DNA from: DASWJQ01 sp036397095
Lineage (GTDB): Bacteria; Chloroflexota; Anaerolineae; Anaerolineales; E44-bin32
DNA length: 64,000 bases
Reading direction: 5' to 3'
Assembly: GCA_036397095.1 (NCBI GenBank)
Contig: DASWJQ010000111.1
Span: forward strand, 85,266-149,265
Shown one piece after another: positions 34,881 through 43,526 of the stretch (its first letter is position 1; each line of letters begins with the position of its first letter). Under the pieces are notes generated by a model that had not been told where the DNA came from, ran no database searches, and worked only from the letters and a program-made list of their open reading frames with translations. A program made the translations under genes and the position numbers.

Positions 34881-37376
34881 TCACAATAGCGACACCGGAT
34901 CGATGTCCAGCGTCCAACCCTCGGGTAGATCGGGTGGCAGGTGCTCGGCGGGGTTTGGGGCGCGCACAACTAGCTGCCAGCGATAGTCGCCGCGCAGGCG
35001 CTCGAAGAAGCAAGGAACGGGTCCAATCAGGTAGTCGGCCAGACCGACCGATGTCAGCCGGTCACGCAAGATGGCCGCCAGACGTTCGGCTTCGGCTTCG
35101 GCCCACTCGGCCGAAGTGTGGCGGTAGAGCAGGCGGGCCAGGCGCATGAAGGGCGGGTAGGCGAGCGCTTTTCGCTGGGCCAACTCCTGCTGGTAGAAGG
35201 TCGCATAATCGTGGGTCGAGGCCGCCTGAATGGCATAGTGGTCCGGCTGATAGGTCTGCAAAACAACCTGCCCGCCGAGCAGGCCGCGGCCGGCCCGGCC
35301 GGCCACCTGGGTTAGCAGCTGAAAGGTGCGCTCGCTTGCCCGGAAGTCGGGCAGGTAGAGGGCAGTGTCTGCCGAAATCACACCCACCAGCGTGACCAGC
35401 GGCAGATCCAGGCCCTTGGCCACCATTTGGGTGCCGATCAGCACCTGCGCCCGACGCGCTTGGAAGTGGGCCAGGATGACCTCATGCGCGCCGGCTTGCC
35501 GGGTCGTGTCGGAATCCCAGCGCAGCGTTTGGGCCCCGGGGAAGAGCGCCGCCAGGTCCTGCTCGACTCGCTGGGTGCCGGCGCCGAAGTGGCGTACCCG
35601 GCTGGAGCCGCACTCAGGGCACTCGGCCGGCGACCGTCGCTGGTAACCGCAGTGGTGACAGCGCAGCAGGTCCTGGCCGGGGTGGTGCGCCAGGGGCCGG
35701 TCGCAGCGCGGACAATGAGCCGCCCAGCCACAGTCGCGACAGAAGACAAAGGTGCTGGCCCCGCGTCGATTGAGGAACAGGATCGCTTGCTGACCGGCCG
35801 ATAGAACCTGGCCCAGTTTCTCCTGCAGCGGTCGACTGAACAGGGACAGGTTGCCGGCTTTCAGCTCCTGGCGCATGTCGACGATCCGCACCGGAGGCAG
35901 AGCAATCGTTTCGACTTCGTCACCGGCGGGTTGATATTGGCTGGCGACACCCAACCGGCTGGCCTGGCGCTCAATCCGCTGCCGGTGGCCGAGGATGCGC
36001 TGGGGCAAGCTCAGGTAGCGCAGTTGACCTTGCTCTGCCTGGTAACGCGTGACCAGGTCGGGGGTGGCACTGCCGAAGAGGCAGGTCGCCTCCAGGATGT
36101 CGGCGTAGGCCATAGCCGTCGTGCGAGCGTGGTAGCGCGGCGCCCGGCCTTCTTCCTTGTAGGACTCGTCGTGCGACTCATCGAGGACGATCAGGCCGAT
36201 GTCGGGCAGTGGCGTGAAGAGAGCGCTGCGCGGACCGATCACGATGTCGAGCTGACCTAGGCGCGCTCTGCGCCAGGTGTCGTAGCGTTCGCCGTCCGAC
36301 AGCTGCGAATGGACCAAGCCGACCCGTCCGGGAAAGCGAGCCAGTACACGTCGAACGGTTTGCGGAGTGAGGGCGATCTCCGGTACGAGCAACAGCGCCT
36401 GTCGGCCGCGCTCAAGGGTTGCCTGCATGGCTTGCAGATAGAGCTCCGTCTTGCCCGACCCGGTCACACCGTGCAACAGAATAGGTCGTGGATCCCCCTG
36501 CGGCGCCAGGTGGGCGTCGATGACCCCCCAGGCCGCTCGCTGGTCGGGGGTCAGCCGGGGCGGTTGGCGCGGGACAAACTCGGCCTGCTCGAGCGGGTCG
36601 CGCCAGACCTCGGCCTCACCCAAAGCTACCAGGTCGAGTTTCTCAAGGTAGTAGAGATCGCTGAGTTGGCCGCCGGCCTCGGCATAGAGCCAGGTAACAT
36701 CCAGCGGTTCGCCTTCGTCGATCAGGACTTCAAGCATACGTCGGCGGCGCGTCAGCGTGGCCGGGCTGCGGCCGATTTGATCAAAGGCAGCCCGTGCCTT
36801 GGCGGGTGGCACAGCCAGGCGGGCCGTGCGGACGCGGCGGGCGCTGACGTTGGGCGGCTGCAAGACGGACCGACGCGAGAGCACGCCGGCACGAGTCAGC
36901 CGGTCGGCGGCCTTGCGCCAGTTCTGCCGGCTCATAGAGCGGGCAATTTGGCGGCCGCGCAGCGGCCCGCGACGCGTCAGCAAGGCGATTAAGCGCTGCT
37001 CGGTGCGGGTTGGCTCTTTGGGCGGTTCGGCCGTCAATTCGAAGAGCGAGTCGGTCTGCTGGCTCAGCCCGGGCGGCAGCATCAACGTGAGGCACTCGAC
37101 GAGCGGCGTCAGATGGGTCTCGGACAGCCAGTGCGCCAGCGCAATCTGGCTGGCGGTCACTACGGGGTCATCGTCCAGCAGGCTTTCGATGGCCTTGGTT
37201 TCGGCAACCGGGGAGTGGTCGCTGAGTTCGACGATCAGGCCTTGGGCCCGGCGTCCGGCGAAGGGCACGGTGACCAGGTGGCCGGGTTGCAGCGGGGGCA
37301 GATGGGGGTCGTCGGGTAGCCGGTAGTGGAAGGTGCCGCCGACGGCCGCCACGTTGACGGCGACCTCAGCGAACAT
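34881..37376 (-). CDS. priA: Primosomal protein N' (replication restart helicase PriA)
   Basis: 831 aa. The N-terminal 3'-DNA-end-binding domain (FAEVAVNVAAVGGTFHYRLP, VPFAGRRAQG) is followed by a winged helix and the helicase domain: Walker A LLHGVTGSGKTELY, a DESH box in place of the usual DEEH (LIVLDESHDESYKEEG), and YHARTTA. Eight cysteines (CRDCGWAAHCPRC... CHHCGY... CPECGSSR) form the two zinc sites. It restarts collapsed forks. Its ATG directly follows the TAA of the CorC-like gene (TAAATG), so the two are co-transcribed. Confidence 0.95.
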   Translation of the reverse strand: MFAEVAVNVAAVGGTFHYRLPDDPHLPPLQPGHLVTVPFAGRRAQGLIVELSDHSPVAETKAIESLLDDDPVVTASQIALAHWLSETHLTPLVECLTLMLPPGLSQQTDSLFELTAEPPKEPTRTEQRLIALLTRRGPLRGRQIARSMSRQNWRKAADRLTRAGVLSRRSVLQPPNVSARRVRTARLAVPPAKARAAFDQIGRSPATLTRRRRMLEVLIDEGEPLDVTWLYAEAGGQLSDLYYLEKLDLVALGEAEVWRDPLEQAEFVPRQPPRLTPDQRAAWGVIDAHLAPQGDPRPILLHGVTGSGKTELYLQAMQATLERGRQALLLVPEIALTPQTVRRVLARFPGRVGLVHSQLSDGERYDTWRRARLGQLDIVIGPRSALFTPLPDIGLIVLDESHDESYKEEGRAPRYHARTTAMAYADILEATCLFGSATPDLVTRYQAEQGQLRYLSLPQRILGHRQRIERQASRLGVASQYQPAGDEVETIALPPVRIVDMRQELKAGNLSLFSRPLQEKLGQVLSAGQQAILFLNRRGASTFVFCRDCGWAAHCPRCDRPLAHHPGQDLLRCHHCGYQRRSPAECPECGSSRVRHFGAGTQRVEQDLAALFPGAQTLRWDSDTTRQAGAHEVILAHFQARRAQVLIGTQMVAKGLDLPLVTLVGVISADTALYLPDFRASERTFQLLTQVAGRAGRGLLGGQVVLQTYQPDHYAIQAASTHDYATFYQQELAQRKALAYPPFMRLARLLYRHTSAEWAEAEAERLAAILRDRLTSVGLADYLIGPVPCFFERLRGDYRWQLVVRAPNPAEHLPPDLPEGWTLDIDPVSLL

Positions 37377-38744
37377 TTAGCCGCTGGCGGCCGGTTGGCC
37401 GTCGGATGAGCCGGCTCGCGCCTGCCAGGCAGCGTCGGGCGTCAGCGACAGGCGCTCGACTCGCCGGCCGTCCATGGCCTCCACCCGCAGTTGGAGGCCG
37501 TCGATGACAACCTGGTCGCCGATCTTGGCCATCCGCCCCAATCGCCCCAGGACAAAGCCGGCGATGGTGTCGTAGTTGGGATCGTCCAGCTTAAGATTGA
37601 AATGCTCGTTGACCTCTTCGATCAGGGTCAACCCGTCCACCAGCGAGGACCCATCAGCCAGCGGCTGGATTTCAGGTTCGTTGTCGAACGGGTCGCTCAC
37701 TTCCCCGACGATTTCTTCGAGCAAGTCCTCAAGGGTAACCACGCCGGCGGTGCCACCGTATTCATCAAGCACGATGGCCATGTGCTGGCGTTTGGCGCGG
37801 AACAGCTCGAGCAGTGAGATAACGCGGGCGGACTCAGGCACGAAGATGGTCTCGCGCATCAGGTCGCGGGCCCGCAGTTCGGCCGGAGGCTGTTGGTGCA
37901 GGGCGGGCAGCACATCCTTGACATGGACGATGCCGATGACATGGTCCATGCGCTCCTCAAACACGGGCAGCTTGGTGTAGGACTGCTGGCCGATCACTTC
38001 CATCAAGTCCCCAAGGCCGGCATCGGCCGATACGGCAATGACCTCGGTGCGGGGCACCATCACTTGGCGCACCAGGGTATCGCCGAAGTCGAAGACCGCC
38101 CTGAGGATCTCTTCTTCCTCGCCTTCGACCACGCCGCCCTCGGCGCTGGCCGAGACGATCATCTTGAGCTCTTCGACCGAATGAACCATCTCATGACCGC
38201 TGGCCGGCCGGAAACCAACCAGGCGCAGCAATCCGTTGCCGGCTCCGTTGAGCACGATGATGGGCAGGCGGAACAAACTTTCGGCCCACAGGGTCGGTTG
38301 GGCGACGACGAGCGAGGTGGCCTCCGGCCGCTGCAAGGCGATCGATTTGGGGGCCAATTCGCCGACGACCACATGCAGGAATGTGATGAGGCCAAAGGCG
38401 ATGGCGGCCGAGATGGTGTGGGACAGCCCCGAGCGGATCGTCGCTGGCACCAGGTTGACGACGGGCTCCAGGAGATGGGACAGGGCCGGCTCGCCGATCC
38501 AACCCAACCCCAGGCTGGAGAGGGTGATGCCAAGTTGCGTCGCGGCGATCACGCTGTCGGGGTCGTCGATCGCCCGGGCGACGGCTTGCGCGCCACGGTG
38601 GCCGCGGGCGGCCAGCTCGTAAATCCGGGTCTTGCGGACGCTGACTAGGGCGAATTCGGCAGCAACGAAGAAAGCGTTGGCCAGTACCAGCAGGAAGACG
38701 GCGACCAGGCGCAAGCCGTCATTGACGAACGGGTTGTCGAACAT
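37377..38744 (-). CDS. CNNM/HlyC-CorC family membrane protein
   Basis: 455 aa from MFDNPFVNDGL. An N-terminal DUF21 membrane domain with about four segments (LVAVFLLVLANAFFVAAEFALVSVRKTRI) is followed by a CBS pair (VMVPRTEVIAVSADAG... YTKLPVFEERMDHVIGIVHVKDVL) and a C-terminal CorC/HlyC transporter-associated domain (DGSSLVDGLTLIEEVNEHF). The family is linked to Mg2+/Co2+ export or homeostasis. An upstream in-frame ATG would extend into the SOS promoter region of the divergent gene and lacks a ribosome site. Confidence 0.92.
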   Translation of the reverse strand: MFDNPFVNDGLRLVAVFLLVLANAFFVAAEFALVSVRKTRIYELAARGHRGAQAVARAIDDPDSVIAATQLGITLSSLGLGWIGEPALSHLLEPVVNLVPATIRSGLSHTISAAIAFGLITFLHVVVGELAPKSIALQRPEATSLVVAQPTLWAESLFRLPIIVLNGAGNGLLRLVGFRPASGHEMVHSVEELKMIVSASAEGGVVEGEEEEILRAVFDFGDTLVRQVMVPRTEVIAVSADAGLGDLMEVIGQQSYTKLPVFEERMDHVIGIVHVKDVLPALHQQPPAELRARDLMRETIFVPESARVISLLELFRAKRQHMAIVLDEYGGTAGVVTLEDLLEEIVGEVSDPFDNEPEIQPLADGSSLVDGLTLIEEVNEHFNLKLDDPNYDTIAGFVLGRLGRMAKIGDQVVIDGLQLRVEAMDGRRVERLSLTPDAAWQARAGSSDGQPAASG

Positions 38745-38836
38745 AGCTCGGCGGGTGGACTCTCCTGCCAGTAGCCTATCACGATTGCGACAGGGGGTAA
38801 ATGATAAGCGCCGCCCTTCCGCCCAACGGCAGCCTC

Positions 38837-38888
38837 TTGACAGGCGAACAAGTGTTCTATTATGATCCAGCATGAGAACGCATGTTCT
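38837..38888 (+). promoter_or_regulatory. SOS promoter with two LexA-type boxes
   Basis: TTGACA (38837-38842), 18 bp, TATGAT (38861-38866). Two GAAC-N4-GTTC operators overlap it: GAACAAGTGTTC (38846-38857) between -35 and -10, and GAACGCATGTTC (38876-38887) just past the predicted start. Their centres are 30 bp apart, about three helical turns. This matches the Gram-positive-type LexA box (CGAACNNNNGTTCG-like). Confidence 0.8.
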
Positions 38889-38909
38889 GGGTGAAGAGAG
38901 AGGTGGCCA

Positions 38910-39917
38910 ATGGCAGCAAATGAGGTGCCACGTGTCTGGCTAGACTGCCAGGCAGACCAGATCGAACGCACCCTGGCCGGGCTGTCCTTGCCGGTTCGGG
39001 TGAACGGAGGGCACGTGCGCGAAGGGCGAGTCCGTTACCACCTGACACCGGTGGGGGTGACCCGGCTCGAGACGCTTCAGGGTGCCGAAGCCCGGGTGGC
39101 CGATGCCCTCGGGGCGCTTGATGTTCAGGTTGCCCGTGAGACCGGTGGCTGGGCGCTCGAACTCGAGGCCGAGCCGTCAGCCGGGCTGCGCCTGCTGCCG
39201 TTAATGGCGGCGCTGGGCGAACAGCCGGCCCTGACGGCCGTCGTCGGTATGACCGAAGCCGGCCAGCCGCTGACCGTGTCGCTTGATGGGAGCGCCTGTC
39301 GGCACCTGTGGATTCAGGCCCCCGCCGGCAGTGGCAAGTCGGAACTGCTGCGCTCGATGCTGCTGTCGTTGGCCATCAGCAGCCGGCCGGCTGAAGTGCA
39401 GGTGCTGGCTGTCGACATCGGCGGGCGCCAACTGGCGTGTTTGGAAGCGCTGCCGCACGCAGTCACCGATCTGGCGACGGAGGCCTCTTTTGCCGTCGAG
39501 CTGCTGACCTGGTTGCGTTCTGAAGGTGAGCGCCGCACGGCCAACGGGGCGAGCCAGCCGCGACTGCTGCTGGTGGTAGACGGCCTCAACCGGGTGCCGG
39601 CCGCCAACCGGGCTGCCTTCGACCGGCTGTTAGCTGAATGCCTGACCAGCCCGGCGCGGGCCGGGCTGCATATCTGGCTGGCGGCCGACGCCGGCACTAC
39701 GCCGGCTTCGGTTGGCGCTGGCGGACGGTCGGATGTCTGCCAGATCCACGCCGCCGGCGACGTTGGCCGCTTCGCCTTTCACCTGGGGATTGAGCGGACG
39801 GTGGTTGAGGCCGCCTGGTTGCCGCTGCGCGAGCTGGAAGCGGCGGTTCAATTGGCCCGGCGCCGCCCGAGCGATGTGGCGCGCGCCCGCCTATCGCATT
39901 GGGTGGAGCCGCGATGA
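38910..39917 (+). CDS. FtsK-like P-loop ATPase under probable SOS control
   Basis: 335 aa. Residues about 30-100 resemble the FtsK beta subdomain preceding the motor (VRYHLTPVGVTRLETLQG... ADALGALDVQVARE). The motor core follows: Walker A APAGSGKSE (137-145), VQVLAVDIGGRQLACLEALPH, and a Walker B-like LLLVVDG (219-225) in which the usual Asp-Glu is Asp-Gly. There is no membrane anchor and no gamma (KOPS-reading) domain. A DNA-handling role in damage response is likely; ATPase competence is uncertain. The stop overlaps the next ATG (ATGA). Confidence 0.78.
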   Translation: MAANEVPRVWLDCQADQIERTLAGLSLPVRVNGGHVREGRVRYHLTPVGVTRLETLQGAEARVADALGALDVQVARETGGWALELEAEPSAGLRLLPLMAALGEQPALTAVVGMTEAGQPLTVSLDGSACRHLWIQAPAGSGKSELLRSMLLSLAISSRPAEVQVLAVDIGGRQLACLEALPHAVTDLATEASFAVELLTWLRSEGERRTANGASQPRLLLVVDGLNRVPAANRAAFDRLLAECLTSPARAGLHIWLAADAGTTPASVGAGGRSDVCQIHAAGDVGRFAFHLGIERTVVEAAWLPLRELEAAVQLARRRPSDVARARLSHWVEPR

Positions 39918-40192
39918 GCGGCGGTCGCATTCAGCGCCGGCGGCTGGGCGCGGGGGAGCCTATTCATCTTCTGCCGGCTGGCGCGGGCCGGCCCGACTCC
40001 ATCAGCTGGCGGGGCCGGCGTCACCGGGTTATCGGCTGGAGCTCGGCCGGCCGCCAGGCAGCCGGTCTGGGTCTGGCAGACGGGATTGTGTATCAGGTTG
40101 AGACAAGAGACGGCCTGCGCGCGCTTATCTCGCCCGGCCTGCGTGGCAGGCCGTGGCGAATGGAAGCCGTGCTCGGTCGCAAAGGAGGCTGA
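39914..40192 (+). CDS. Small DUF6504-like protein of the SOS cassette
   Basis: 92 aa, coupled to the FtsK-like gene by an ATGA overlap. The centre (ISWRGRRHRVIGWSS) and the end (GIVYQVETRDGLRALISP... PWRMEAVLG) resemble DUF6504-type proteins, which I recall beside Y-family polymerase/ImuA-ImuB-DnaE2 mutagenesis genes in other phyla. That link is by eye and moderate. It is strongly basic (many Arg), so it may bind nucleic acid. Confidence 0.6.
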   Translation: MSGGRIQRRRLGAGEPIHLLPAGAGRPDSISWRGRRHRVIGWSSAGRQAAGLGLADGIVYQVETRDGLRALISPGLRGRPWRMEAVLGRKGG

Positions 40193-40193
40193 C

Positions 40194-40436
40194 ATGTCCG
40201 GGCTCGAAATCGGGATGCTGTGGTTCGATGGGGACCGCCACCGCTCGCTCGGTCAGCGGATTCAACGGGCGGCTGAGTATTACGAGACGAAGTACGGCGC
40301 CCGGCCAGACGTGTGCTTTCTGCACCCGGCCATGGTCGAAGACGACGCGGGCCAGGCGGCGGGCGCCATTCGCATTCACACAAGCGCCTCGGTGCTGCCC
40401 GACCACTTCTGGCTTGGGGTGGCGCAGGCGGAATAG
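40194..40436 (+). CDS. Small conserved-looking protein of the SOS cassette
   Basis: 80 aa from MSGLEIGMLWFDGD, with a good GGAGG five nt upstream; its ATG is 1 nt after the previous stop. The sequence has a clear start (LWFDGDRHRSLGQRIQRAAEYYETKYGARPD), a CFLHPAM segment and an end VLPDHFWLGV. I do not recognise a named domain. Compact size and tight spacing mark it as part of the same transcript. Confidence 0.68.
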   Translation: MSGLEIGMLWFDGDRHRSLGQRIQRAAEYYETKYGARPDVCFLHPAMVEDDAGQAAGAIRIHTSASVLPDHFWLGVAQAE

Positions 40437-40501
40437 AACCAGCCGATCGGTGGCCGGCCGGCAGGCCGGGGCGCACGGAGCGGGCCGGCAGTTGGTCGGG
40501 C

Positions 40502-41512
40502 TTAGCGTGCCAGTTGGACGATCAGTTGATGAATGCCGGTCAGCAGGTCGGCCCGACCGGTCTTGGAGGCGATATCCAGGTCGAGCAGTTGGTGATAGAC
40601 AGCCTCAAGTTGGGGCAGACGGAAGTTGCGCGCTTGGGTAGCCGCTTTGCCGGCCACGAAGGCGTGCACACTCATCGTTTGTTCGGGCCGCTGACCGGCG
40701 TCGAGCGCTTCGCGGGCTTGAAGCAAGAGACGGAACTGGCGGATGATCATGCCAAACACCGGCCGTGGGTCCTCGTCTTGCAGCAGCCGGTGCAGGTGGG
40801 CCAGGGCGGCGCGGGCATCGCGCGCCCCAACTGAGTCGACCAACCCGAAGATATCGCCCTGCCCGTAACGCGGGGTCAGACGCTCGACATCGCCGACTTC
40901 GATCGGACGCCCGTAGTCAACATAATCGAGCAGTTTGTGCAGTTCTTGGTTTCCCAGATAGGCATCGTCGGCCACCAGTTCGCCCAACACTTGGGCGGCG
41001 GCGCCCTCGATTTCACCCCCCAGCTCCCGGCAGCGGGCGATTAGCCAGGTTACGAAGGCCGGACCCTGTGGCCGTGGGTAGGCCTTCGACCAACCGCGGC
41101 TCTTATGCTCCTTGGTCCAGGCCAACAGGCTGGAGTTCGCCTCGTATTTCGCCAGGGAATCGCGACGGCTCAGATCGAGCCGCTCGATCAGGACGAGACC
41201 CGTTGTTGCCGGCAGGTCGTCGAACAGTGCCAGCAGGCGGTCCCGACCCTCTCTTGCTTTGACCAGCCGGCCAGCGTTGTCGACGATAACCAGACGGCGG
41301 TCGGCCAGGAAGGGCATGGACTGGGCGGCCCCGGCTAGGTCGCCAAAGTCGAGGCTGGTTCCGTCCAGCACAGTCCGGTTCATGTCGGCGGTGACCGGGT
41401 CGGCAAAGGGTTCCGTGAAGCGAGCCAAGTCTTGCTCGATCCCGAAATCGTCGTCCCCGTAGAGCAGGTAGACGGTGGGTTTGTCGACGCTGTCAGCCGC
41501 GGGTGATGACAC
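40502..41512 (-). CDS. holA: DNA polymerase III delta subunit
   Basis: 336 aa. Features of the clamp-loader wrench are visible: VYLLYGDDDFGIEQDLARF, ADRRLVIVDNAG, LVLIERLDLSRRDSL, and a C-terminal helical collar (FGMIIRQFRLLLQAREALDAG ... GRADLLTGIHQLIVQL). It opens the beta clamp in the DnaX complex. It overlaps the DUF6391 gene by 20 bp on the same strand; holB lies divergently just beyond, so two clamp-loader subunits flank one small gene. Confidence 0.9.
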   Translation of the reverse strand: MSSPAADSVDKPTVYLLYGDDDFGIEQDLARFTEPFADPVTADMNRTVLDGTSLDFGDLAGAAQSMPFLADRRLVIVDNAGRLVKAREGRDRLLALFDDLPATTGLVLIERLDLSRRDSLAKYEANSSLLAWTKEHKSRGWSKAYPRPQGPAFVTWLIARCRELGGEIEGAAAQVLGELVADDAYLGNQELHKLLDYVDYGRPIEVGDVERLTPRYGQGDIFGLVDSVGARDARAALAHLHRLLQDEDPRPVFGMIIRQFRLLLQAREALDAGQRPEQTMSVHAFVAGKAATQARNFRLPQLEAVYHQLLDLDIASKTGRADLLTGIHQLIVQLAR

Positions 41513-42020
41513 GGTGGATGGTGCGGTCGCCGGCCCCGCGGCGCCGGACGGTCAGGATTTCCAGATTGCCAGGGTCGCCCTGGGTGGTGAGATGGCGCTG
41601 GGCCTGCAGTCCCAAGGGCTGGGCGACCAACAGTGCCAGTGTTGCCAGCAAGATGGCCGCCGGCCATCGGCCTAAGCGGTCCTGCCAGGCCTCGTCTTTT
41701 CGCTCGCCGATCAGTGCCAGGAACGCGGCCGAGCCGGCCAACAGGCCGGCGGTCAGCAAATTGGTGCCGCAGTTGGGATGGATCGCCAGTTGGTGTTCGC
41801 CGCTCCGAAGTCGGTTGAGGGCCTCGGCTGCCGCCTGGCCGACCCGCTCGGTCGGCACGTTTCCATAAAGGAAGAAGCCTCGGGAATCGGCCCGGCCGAT
41901 CAGCGTGGTCCGTGGACCTTGGGCCGTGAGCAGATGGATCGTGGCATGCTCCAGCGCATGGTTGCGGCGGATGCGGGACACGACGGGTAGGTCGAGCAGG
42001 CGGTGGATGGGTCGGTTCAT
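41493..42020 (-). CDS. DUF6391-like membrane protein
   Basis: 175 aa. The N-terminus RIRRNHALEHATIHLLT is characteristic of DUF6391 proteins. HPNCGTNLLTAGLLAG and a hydrophobic pair of segments (about 95-150) follow. The conserved His and Cys residues could bind metal, but no function is known. It is the first gene of a short unit with holA. Confidence 0.72.
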   Translation of the reverse strand: MNRPIHRLLDLPVVSRIRRNHALEHATIHLLTAQGPRTTLIGRADSRGFFLYGNVPTERVGQAAAEALNRLRSGEHQLAIHPNCGTNLLTAGLLAGSAAFLALIGERKDEAWQDRLGRWPAAILLATLALLVAQPLGLQAQRHLTTQGDPGNLEILTVRRRGAGDRTIHRVITRG

Positions 42021-42048
42021 GCTTTCAGCTTGTCAGCGTCGCAGGCCG

Positions 42049-42054
42049 ATTATA
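42049..42054 (-). promoter_or_regulatory. -10 box of the DUF6391-holA unit
   Basis: Minus-strand TATAAT (42054-42049). The ATG at 42020 is 28 nt beyond, giving a leader of about 22 nt without a clear Shine-Dalgarno. It diverges from the holB promoter. Confidence 0.5.
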
Positions 42055-42076
42055 CAGGAGCGTGCACGCTGGCTGC

Positions 42077-42105
42077 TTGTAGGCCGGCCGGCGGCCCGCT
42101 ACAAT
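42077..42105 (+). promoter_or_regulatory. Leaderless promoter of holB
   Basis: TTGTAG (42077-42082), 17 bp, TACAAT (42100-42105); the ATG follows after exactly 6 nt at 42112. Confidence 0.65.
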
Positions 42106-42111
42106 TCGACC

Positions 42112-43128
42112 ATGGCATGGGACATGATTGGCCACCAGTGGGTGGTGGATCACTTGAGACACCAACTTCAATTGGGCGGAGTGCGGCAGGCCTACTTGTT
42201 CACCGGCCCGGATGCGGTTGGCAAGGAAACGGTTGCCCTGCGCCTGGCGCAGGCCTTGCTGTGTCAGACCGGCCGCATCGACCCGTGTGGAGCCTGTGAT
42301 GCTTGCCGCAAGGTGGCGGCCAGCGCCCACCCGGACCTGCACCTGGTCGAGGCGGAAGAGGTCGACGGCACTCTGAAGGTGGACCAGATCCGCGAGCTGC
42401 AGCGGCAGATCGCCCTTAGCCCATACGAAGGCGGGCGGCGGGTGGTGCTCATCCGGCGGGCGCACGAGTTGAGCATCGGTGCGGGCAACGCACTGCTGAA
42501 AACCCTGGAAGAACCTCCGCCGCAAGTGGTGTTGATGCTGGCTGCGCGTTCCCTCGAGTCACTGCTGGCGACAATCGTCTCCCGGTGCGAGGTGATGGCG
42601 CTACGACCGGTGGATGCCGGCACGATTGGCCAAGCACTTACGGCCGAGTTTGGAGCCGAGCGCGCCCATCTGTTAGCGTCGCTTTCGGCCGGTCGGCCGG
42701 GGCTGGCAATCGCCTTGGGGCGTGACGAACAGGCATTGACTGTGCGGCGCCAGTCGCTCGACGGCCTGTTCGAGGCGATGCAGGCCGCCTACACGACTCG
42801 TTTTGCCTACGTGAAGGAATTGATGCCGGGGCGTGACCGAAGCCTCGACCGGCGCCGCTGTCTGGACGAGCTAGAAACCTGGCTGAGCCTGTGGCGGGAC
42901 ATCATGCTGGCCAGCCATGGAGCACAGGTACCGGCGGCCAACATCGACGAGGTCAGCCGCATTGTGCGCATCGGCCAGGCGATCAAACCCTCCGTCGCCA
43001 GCGACACCGTCGGTGCACTTCAGAGTGCCCTGGTTGCCGTCAGCCGCAACGCCAATCTGCAGCTGGCGATGGAAACGGCCCTGCTCGATCTGCCAAGGCT
43101 CAGCGGTGCGCTGGTGTCTGCCGAATAG
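42112..43128 (+). CDS. holB: DNA polymerase III delta' subunit
   Basis: 338 aa; the start is set by the leaderless promoter and MAWDMIGHQWVVDHL. The AAA+ clamp-loader fold has a P-loop GPDAVGKET, a zinc module (CGACDACRKVAASAHPD), and the SRC-containing sensor region (LLATIVSRCEVMAL). The acidic residues and zinc cysteines are intact. It completes the sliding-clamp loader with delta (holA, next door) and DnaX (not in the window). Confidence 0.9.
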   Translation: MAWDMIGHQWVVDHLRHQLQLGGVRQAYLFTGPDAVGKETVALRLAQALLCQTGRIDPCGACDACRKVAASAHPDLHLVEAEEVDGTLKVDQIRELQRQIALSPYEGGRRVVLIRRAHELSIGAGNALLKTLEEPPPQVVLMLAARSLESLLATIVSRCEVMALRPVDAGTIGQALTAEFGAERAHLLASLSAGRPGLAIALGRDEQALTVRRQSLDGLFEAMQAAYTTRFAYVKELMPGRDRSLDRRRCLDELETWLSLWRDIMLASHGAQVPAANIDEVSRIVRIGQAIKPSVASDTVGALQSALVAVSRNANLQLAMETALLDLPRLSGALVSAE

Positions 43129-43167
43129 TCGGCTCTGATGGAGTTTGCAGGCTTTACGGGGGCGCGA

Positions 43168-43428
43168 TTAGCGGGGTTCGACAACCAACCGGACGGCGGT
43201 CCGCTCTTTTCCCTCAATATCCACGTTGGTGAATTCAGGCAGGCAGACGACTTCAATACCGTCTTCTTGCAGATAGCCTCGGGCGATGGCGACGGCCTTG
43301 ACGGCCTGATTGACTGCGCCGGCGCCAATTGCCTGCACCTCGGCCCGCTTGGTGTCCCGTACGACACCCGCAATGGCACCAGCTACTGCCGACGTGCGCG
43401 ATCCGGCGGAGACTTTGATGATGGTCAT
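43168..43428 (-). CDS. spoVS: Stage V sporulation protein S family (SpoVS)
   Basis: 86 aa from MTIIKVSAGSRTSAVAGAIAG, with GGGAG 9 nt upstream. The Alba-like fold signature is complete (AIGAGAVNQAVKAVAIARGYL, TNVDIEGKERTAVRLVVEPR). SpoVS is widespread outside spore formers, including Chloroflexota and Deinococcus-Thermus, and probably binds nucleic acid. No sporulation genes are seen nearby. An upstream ATG at 43530 would extend into the promoter and is rejected. Confidence 0.9.
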   Translation of the reverse strand: MTIIKVSAGSRTSAVAGAIAGVVRDTKRAEVQAIGAGAVNQAVKAVAIARGYLQEDGIEVVCLPEFTNVDIEGKERTAVRLVVEPR

Positions 43429-43488
43429 CGTTGGGATCTCCCGCGTCATGCCATCCGCCGTGCGATGCGATTGTGGGATGGTCCTGAG

Positions 43489-43517
43489 ATTGTACAGGAA
43501 CGGATATGCGTAATCAA
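43489..43517 (-). promoter_or_regulatory. Promoter of spoVS
   Basis: Minus-strand TTGATT (43517-43512), 17 bp, TACAAT (43494-43489), giving a leader of about 55 nt. It sits at the end of the upstream kinase gene's coding region. Confidence 0.6.
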
Positions 43518-43526
43518 GCGGCCCGC

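Noticed and set aside
43168..43428. Evidence of sporulation from SpoVS
   Set aside because: SpoVS occurs widely in non-spore-formers, and no other sporulation gene is present in the window.
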